From Planctomycetaceae bacterium (GTDB taxonomy: Bacteria > Planctomycetota > Planctomycetia > Pirellulales > UBA1268), in NCBI GenBank assembly GCA_002862165.1, contig PKCL01000300.1, forward strand, positions 1-10,128: 10,128 bases of DNA, in the 5' to 3' direction. Below, one piece after another: positions 6,854-10,128 of the stretch (the stretch's first letter is position 1; each line of letters begins with the position of its first letter). Position numbers and translations under genes: made by a program. Under the pieces are notes generated by a model. That model worked only from the letters and a program-made list of their open reading frames with translations, was not told where the DNA came from and made no database searches.

Positions 6854-8065
6854 CTAGGAGGATTGAGGCGATGAAACGTTATCTGTACTTGAAGGTTCTG
6901 GTGGTTGATTGTGGAGTTGTGGCATGCCAGCCAAGTCTCTGACTCGGGCATGAACAATATCACCGTTATGTGCGACTAATGTCTCGCGGCAGATCTCATC
7001 ATCGGATACTTCGTGAGGGAAGCCACAATCAATGAGATGATTTAAAAAAGTAACAATATTTTTTGAATACAATTGGCTTGTGTGAGTTGCCACCTCTGCG
7101 GGAAGGTTTGTTGGACCCAAAATTATAATGTCGTTGAAGGTGACCGTCTCACCAGGAGTAGTCATTTCGCAATTGCCACCTCGCTCTGCCGCGAGGTCAA
7201 CAATGACGCTTCCTGGTTGCATGCCCTCAACCATAGCTTTTGTAATTAGTATTGGGGCCGGTTTTCCCGGTATGAGGGCTGTTGTCACGACAAGGTCACA
7301 TTCTGCTAAGACCTTGCCTAGGAGTTCTTGCTGTTTCTTGTAAAACTCTTCTGACATAGATTTCGCATAACCGCCCTTGGTTTCAGTCGAACTCGTCTCC
7401 AAGTCGAGTTCAACAAATTTTGCTCCGAGACTCTCAACCTGTTCTTTTACAGCGGGCCGAACATCGTAAGCAAGAACTTGAGCACCAAGTCGCTTGGCGG
7501 TTGCGATTGCTTGAAGACCGGCAACCCCAGCTCCGAGGATAAGTGCTTTTGCAGGACGAATTGTTCCGGCGGCGGTCGTCATCATGGGCAAGATTTTTTT
7601 GAGAGCAGTCGCACCGAGCAGTACAGCCTCATAGCCTGCGATATTCGCTTGGCTTGATAAGACATCCATGCTCTGTGCTCGGGTTATACGAGGAACTAGT
7701 TCCAGCGCGTAAATAGTTGCCCCGGTTTGAGCGTCAGCAAGACACGCCTCGCAATTGCCGAGTGGATCAGCCATACCAATGATTGCTGAGTTCGAGGTCA
7801 TCCTCGTTCTATCTTGTAGCCATGTGTCACCAGCAGCGCCACCGGCACGGACTGTAAGCACGCATTCGGCGCGAAAGGCTTCATTCCGATCAACTATTGC
7901 TCCTCCGGCTTTTTCGTAATCTGCATTACTGAAGCCAGCTGCAAGTCCCGCATCACGCTCTATCAGCACTACGTGACCTGCTTTCACAAGTGTGCTGACA
8001 ACTGCGGGAACAAGAGCCACTCGGTGCTCACCGGGATAAAGTTCCTTGATGACCGCTACTTTCAT
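6854..8065 (-). CDS. pntAA: NAD(P) transhydrogenase alpha subunit, NAD(H)-binding part (PntAA)
   Basis: This is the soluble domain I of transhydrogenase, which binds NAD(H) at the cytoplasmic face and exchanges hydride with PntB. It is related to alanine dehydrogenase, but the partner genes and motifs settle the identity. Visible signatures are MKVAVIKELYPGEHRVALVP (1-20), VPRITRAQSMDVLSSQANIA (124-143), the Rossmann loop LGAGVAGLQAIATAKRLGA (177-195) with DVRP after it, and the AERGGNCE segment. The family loop KGGYAKSMSEEFYKKQQELL lies at about 230-249. At 403 residues it is slightly long for a split PntAA. The extra length is a polar, Pro/Ser-rich tail (about the last 25 residues) where the linker to the membrane part would be. 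It is the first gene of the operon, and its promoter should lie in 8066-8419. Confidence 0.96.
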   Translation of the reverse strand: MKVAVIKELYPGEHRVALVPAVVSTLVKAGHVVLIERDAGLAAGFSNADYEKAGGAIVDRNEAFRAECVLTVRAGGAAGDTWLQDRTRMTSNSAIIGMADPLGNCEACLADAQTGATIYALELVPRITRAQSMDVLSSQANIAGYEAVLLGATALKKILPMMTTAAGTIRPAKALILGAGVAGLQAIATAKRLGAQVLAYDVRPAVKEQVESLGAKFVELDLETSSTETKGGYAKSMSEEFYKKQQELLGKVLAECDLVVTTALIPGKPAPILITKAMVEGMQPGSVIVDLAAERGGNCEMTTPGETVTFNDIIILGPTNLPAEVATHTSQLYSKNIVTFLNHLIDCGFPHEVSDDEICRETLVAHNGDIVHARVRDLAGMPQLHNQPPEPSSTDNVSSPQSS

Positions 8066-8319
8066 AAAGTCTCTAAATAAAGGAGGAATAGGGATGAAGG
8101 AAAAATAGGGTTTCGTTCGATGACTATCGTTTGCGCTTTTCGTGAATCCAAAATATCAGGAATCTTTTGAATACGTCCGCGACCTAGAACGCATCCATGT
8201 CAGATTCTGCACTTTTTGAGGTCCGTAGGCAAATTGGTGCCATCTTGCGGTGAGTATGGGGGTGGCTTGAGAAGTTCGTGGTACATTGGTATTCTTCGGG
8301 GCTCCGGCAAATAGATGTC

Positions 8320-8344
8320 CGCAGGAATACAGGGTATTCCTGCG
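8320..8344 (+). other. Perfect hairpin in the L13-S9 leader
   Basis: GCAGGAATAC (8321-8330) and GTATTCCTGC (8334-8343) are exact inverted repeats around the three-base loop AGG. The flanking C8320 and G8344 also pair, giving an 11-bp stem. No T-run follows on the plus strand, so it is not an ordinary intrinsic terminator. It sits about 75 bases before the rplM start and may be part of an L13 autoregulatory leader, an mRNA stabilising element, or a binding site for a dimeric repressor. Which of these applies is unknown. Confidence 0.6.
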
Positions 8345-8370
8345 CGATGGAAGTGATCATTCCGTCTCGC
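8344..8370 (+). other. Second, imperfect hairpin in the L13-S9 leader
   Basis: GCGA (8344-8347) pairs with TCGC (8367-8370), and GGAA (8349-8352) with TTCC (8360-8363), with a one-versus-three base internal loop. It directly abuts the perfect hairpin and shares base 8344, so the two could stack. It is a weak structure on its own. Confidence 0.3.
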
Positions 8371-8419
8371 AATGACCGAGCACATTGTTTTGCTGAAATG
8401 AAAAAAAGTGGAAAATATG

Positions 8420-8872
8420 ATGAACAAAACATTCATGGCTAAACCCGGTGAAGTCGAGCAGCGATGGTGGCTGGTGGACGCTAATGAAAAAAAAGTAGGA
8501 CGTCTTGCAAGTGATATAGCAACGATCCTGATGGGCAAACACCGGCCAACGTACACGCCTCATGTCGATACTGGCGATTACATTGTTGTTGTGAACGCTG
8601 AAAAAGTTGAGTTCGGTGGGAACAAATGGCAGAAGAAAGAGTATCGTTGGTATACCGGTTACACCGGATTGAAAGTTGAAACAGCTGAAAAACGTCGTGA
8701 TCGCCGTCCATCACTCATTCTTGAAGAAGCAGTTCGGCGAATGCTGCCAAAAAATAAACTCGGCAGGAGCATGCTCAGTAAGTTGAAAGTTTACGCCGGT
8801 CCTGATCATCCACATGCTGCACAGCAACCGGAGTCGAAAGAACTCGGTACACGTAGCACTGTTGGGGTTTAA
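8420..8872 (+). CDS. rplM: Large ribosomal subunit protein uL13
   Basis: L13 is an early-assembling 50S protein that binds 23S rRNA. The chain shows the usual landmarks: WWLVDANEKKVGRLASDIA (16-34), LMGKHRPTYTPHVDTGDY (37-54), VVNAEKV (57-63) and the C-terminal AVRRMLPKNKLGRSMLSKL (104-122). KVYAGPDHPHAAQQP follows. The N-terminus MNKTFMAKPGEVEQRW resembles the extended L13 start common in Bacteroidetes/Chlorobi and planctomycete sequences. I prefer ATG 8420, six bases after GGAA at 8410-8413. ATG 8417 and GTG 8408 are in-frame alternatives. At 150 residues it is close to the family size. It is followed by rpsI 48 bases later, the standard bacterial pairing. Confidence 0.97.
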   Translation: MNKTFMAKPGEVEQRWWLVDANEKKVGRLASDIATILMGKHRPTYTPHVDTGDYIVVVNAEKVEFGGNKWQKKEYRWYTGYTGLKVETAEKRRDRRPSLILEEAVRRMLPKNKLGRSMLSKLKVYAGPDHPHAAQQPESKELGTRSTVGV

Positions 8873-8899
8873 TAATATTATTTCTAGAATTACCTGCTA

Positions 8900-8905
8900 T
8901 ATAAT
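8900..8905 (+). promoter_or_regulatory. Consensus -10-like hexamer upstream of rpsI
   Basis: An exact TATAAT occurs 15 bases before the S9 start. Only a poor -35 match (TTATTT at 8878-8883, spacing 16) lies upstream, and the spacer is AT-rich anyway. A transcript starting here would have almost no leader. It may be a secondary promoter or chance. Confidence 0.2.
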
Positions 8906-8920
8906 TTGGAGTTCGACAGT

Positions 8921-9403
8921 ATGTCTACCGAGCCTTCGATAGAAACGTTACCACCAGCTACAACTGACGTCCCGACTGCCCCTGCGTCATCGCTGCCAAG
9001 AAAGCGTGTTGATCTTGCAGGAAATATTATTGCGACCGGGCGACGCAAGTCAGCGATTGCCCGAGTCCGGCTTCGATCAGGTGCCGGAGTCATCACTGTC
9101 AACAAACGTCCTCTAGATGTTTATTTTCCATCCTTGAAAGATCGAGAGCAGGTGTTAGGTGCTCTCGGACACGTTGGGCAGGAGAAAACTGTCGACGTCG
9201 ACATCACAGTCTCAGGTGGCGGGGCTACCGGGCAGGCCGGCGCGTGTCGGCTTGGGATTGCTCGAGCGCTTTTACACTTCGACACTGAGTTAGCTGAACC
9301 GCTTCGTCAAGGTGGTTTCCTTACTCGTGATGGTCGAATGAAGGAGCGAAAAAAATACGGTCTGCGCGGTGCGCGGCGTGGCACTCAGTTTTCTAAGCGT
9401 TAA
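8921..9403 (+). CDS. rpsI: Small ribosomal subunit protein uS9
   Basis: S9 is a 30S head protein whose C-terminal tail reaches the P-site tRNA. The core starts at ATGRRKSAIARVRL (38-51) and continues with GVITVNKRPLDVYFP. Next come the GGGATGQAGACRLGIARAL segment and the C-terminal GFLTRDGRMKERKKYGLRGARR, ending in the canonical FSKR. The chain is 160 residues against about 130 in E. coli. The excess is an N-terminal tail of about 30 residues rich in Pro, Thr and Ala, with no visible domain. ATG 8921 is chosen because GGAG lies nine bases upstream (8908-8911). TTG 8906 would place that ribosome site inside the gene. Confidence 0.97.
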   Translation: MSTEPSIETLPPATTDVPTAPASSLPRKRVDLAGNIIATGRRKSAIARVRLRSGAGVITVNKRPLDVYFPSLKDREQVLGALGHVGQEKTVDVDITVSGGGATGQAGACRLGIARALLHFDTELAEPLRQGGFLTRDGRMKERKKYGLRGARRGTQFSKR

Positions 9404-9603
9404 ATTGGAAACAATGAGACCCAACCCTGTGTTTCGCCTAATCGATACATTTGATTGACTTGGTTACATTTCCCTTCGATATCAGCCGAAGCAATACTAG
9501 GAGTTGTACCCGGACTGAATGCAGGTAATGCATGGCGACGCAAGGAAGACATTCCTCGCCGTCATTCTGGGTCTTCAAGCATTCACGACTGGGAAGGTTT
9601 GGT
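9404..9603 (+). other. Intergenic region between rpsI and the secreted Gly/Met-repeat gene
   Basis: These 200 bases show no gene. A possible promoter for the downstream gene is TTGACT (9455-9460) with GATATC (9478-9483) at a 17-base spacing, good at -35 and poor at -10. A bulged hairpin lies at 9534-9560: GGCG/CGCC outer stem and AGGAA/TTCCT inner stem with loop GACA. It has no T-run after it, so it is not a clear terminator for rpsI. AAGG at 9594-9597 is the ribosome site for the next gene. Confidence 0.35.
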
Positions 9604-10128
9604 ATGAGATCATACATCACTGCATTCAGTGTATTTCTTTGCTCCATCATTTTTTTTCTGCCTCAGAGTAGGGCGGCTGATGAGGTCTTCTCAAATCAGT
9701 CCTCGATTGATGCGAGCCGGGATATTCTTGATGCAGAAAAGGAAGGTCTGGTCGAGGTTAAATATATTCCGAATGACTCACGCTCTGCGCAGATTGTTGT
9801 TAACAACAAAACTAATCAGCCACTAACACTGCGGTTGCCAGCCGCTTTTGTCGGTCAGCCCGTTCTAGCCCAATTTGGCGGTGGCCAGGGCGGTGGTGGC
9901 ATGGGGGGTGGCGGCATGGGGGGCGGCATGGGCGGCGGTGGTGGTCAAACTGCCGGTGGCGGCGGCATGGGCGGCGGCGGCATGGGTGGTGGCGGCATGG
10001 GTGGTGGCATGGGTGGCGGTGGTATGGGCGGTGGCATGTTTTCAGTTCCACCAGAAAAAACAAAAGTCGTGAAAGTAGCCACAGTCTGTTTGGAGTATGG
10101 CAAACGTGAACCCTCGCCTCGGATTCCT
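9604..10128 (+). CDS. Secreted glycine/methionine-repeat protein, N-terminal part, function unknown
   Basis: The frame opens at ATG 9604 (AAGG six bases upstream) and runs 175 codons to the window edge without a stop, so the 3' end is missing. Residues 1-24 form a signal peptide: R2, then a hydrophobic core AFSVFLCSIIFFLP, ending SRA before ADE, so cleavage after A24 or A25 and export are expected. Residues 26-91 are a folded-looking segment with EVKYIPNDSRSAQIVVNNKT, followed by NQPLTLRLPAAFVGQPVLAQF. Residues 92-144 are almost pure glycine with a methionine every four or five residues. Then comes MFSVPPEKTKVVKVATVCLEYGKREPSPRIP. From memory, planctomycete proteins of unknown function share this layout, with a glycine tract before a VPPEK...VCLE.G motif. 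I cannot name a function. A cell-surface or periplasmic role is inference from the signal peptide only. Confidence 0.85.
   Translation, partial: MRSYITAFSVFLCSIIFFLPQSRAADEVFSNQSSIDASRDILDAEKEGLVEVKYIPNDSRSAQIVVNNKTNQPLTLRLPAAFVGQPVLAQFGGGQGGGGMGGGGMGGGMGGGGGQTAGGGGMGGGGMGGGGMGGGMGGGGMGGGMFSVPPEKTKVVKVATVCLEYGKREPSPRIP
9877..10035 (+). repeat. Gly-Met low-complexity repeat tract within the secreted protein
   Basis: Fifty-three codons, almost all GGN, are interrupted by ATG at residues 100, 105, 109, 122, 127, 132, 136 and 141, with a further Met at 145 closing the tract. Runs of three or four glycines separate the methionines. Only Q96 and the Q-T-A triplet at 115-117 break the pattern. The DNA is a degenerate tandem repeat of GGYGGYATGGG-like units, so slippage and length variation between strains are expected. 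Long frames on the other strand here (9812-10063) are shadows of this repeat. Confidence 0.9.

Larger units (their letters stand above)
8066..8419. promoter_or_regulatory. Divergent region between pntAA and rplM, with leader hairpins
   Basis: These 354 bases hold no gene I can support. They must contain the promoters of the pnt operon (minus) and of rplM-rpsI (plus). I could not pick a convincing -35/-10 pair: TTGCGC at about 8129-8134 with TATCAG 17 bases on is weak. A perfect hairpin at 8320-8344 and a second, imperfect one at 8344-8370 lie 50-100 bases before the L13 start, as expected for an mRNA leader. AAAGGAGG near 8079-8086 looks like a Shine-Dalgarno on the plus strand, followed by ATG and only four codons. 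Two other tiny frames, 8120-8170 (16 codons) and 8197-8253 (18 codons), have no supporting features. Confidence 0.5.

Noticed and set aside
6854..8065. Alanine dehydrogenase as an alternative identity for the minus-strand gene
   Set aside because: The VPRITRAQSMDVLSSQ and KGGYAKSMSEEF signatures, and the adjoining pntAB and pntB, identify it as the transhydrogenase alpha subunit.
8197..8253. Eighteen-codon plus-strand frame beginning MSDSALFEVRRQ, possible leader peptide
   Set aside because: No ribosome site precedes it, no run of a single amino acid suggests attenuation, and frames of this length occur by chance.
8184..8563. Several minus-strand frames overlapping the rplM leader and 5' end
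   Set aside because: They run antisense to L13, have no recognisable motif and depend on the AT-rich leader being free of stops.
9534..9560. Bulged hairpin after rpsI considered as an intrinsic terminator
   Set aside because: No T-run follows on the plus strand and it lies over 130 bases past the S9 stop. A terminator call is not supported.
9812..10063. Minus-strand frame rich in His, Pro, Arg and Cys, looking metal-binding
   Set aside because: It is the reverse complement of the Gly/Met repeat codons. The composition is a by-product of GGN and ATG codons read backwards.

Overview
This is an ordinary housekeeping stretch of a bacterial chromosome, densely packed and with moderate GC. It most likely comes from a planctomycete (phylum Planctomycetota) or a close relative. 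The phylum call rests on three things read from the sequence: a secreted glycine/methionine-repeat protein at the right edge of a type I associate with planctomycetes, an N-terminal fragment at the left edge resembling planctomycete YacL-like PIN/TRAM membrane proteins, and the style of the L13 and S9 proteins. No database search was possible, so the phylum is an inference. I see no mobile elements, CRISPR array, tRNA or rRNA.

Layout, left to right. (1) Positions 1-206, minus strand: the first 68 codons of a membrane protein, probably YacL-like, running off the left edge. (2) Positions 390-2098, minus strand: a two-gene operon, an HIT-family hydrolase followed by a dGTPase-like HD phosphohydrolase, coupled by an ATGA overlap. 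Both act on nucleotides. (3) Positions 2241-4944, plus strand, divergent from the previous operon: scpA, a tRNase Z of the short plant-like type and hemW, each overlapping the next by four bases. (4) Positions 4948-8065, minus strand, convergent on hemW with only three bases between stops: the three-subunit proton-translocating NAD(P) transhydrogenase, transcribed pntAA-pntAB-pntB. (5) Positions 8066-8419: the divergent region between pntAA and rplM, containing a perfect hairpin. (6) Positions 8420-9403, plus strand: rplM (L13) and rpsI (S9), the usual ribosomal pair. (7) Positions 9604-10128, plus strand: the start of the secreted Gly/Met-repeat protein, cut by the right edge.

Four starts were chosen later than the longest open frame because a Shine-Dalgarno sequence, a four-base stop/start overlap or family N-termini favour them (dGTPase, scpA, tRNase Z, hemW). 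Similar reasoning sets rplM and rpsI. I found no clear undescribed system. The items most worth a second look are the plant-type tRNase Z inside a translationally coupled scpA operon, the hairpin in the L13/S9 leader, mutually exclusive hairpins upstream of the left-edge gene, and the Gly/Met-repeat exported protein.
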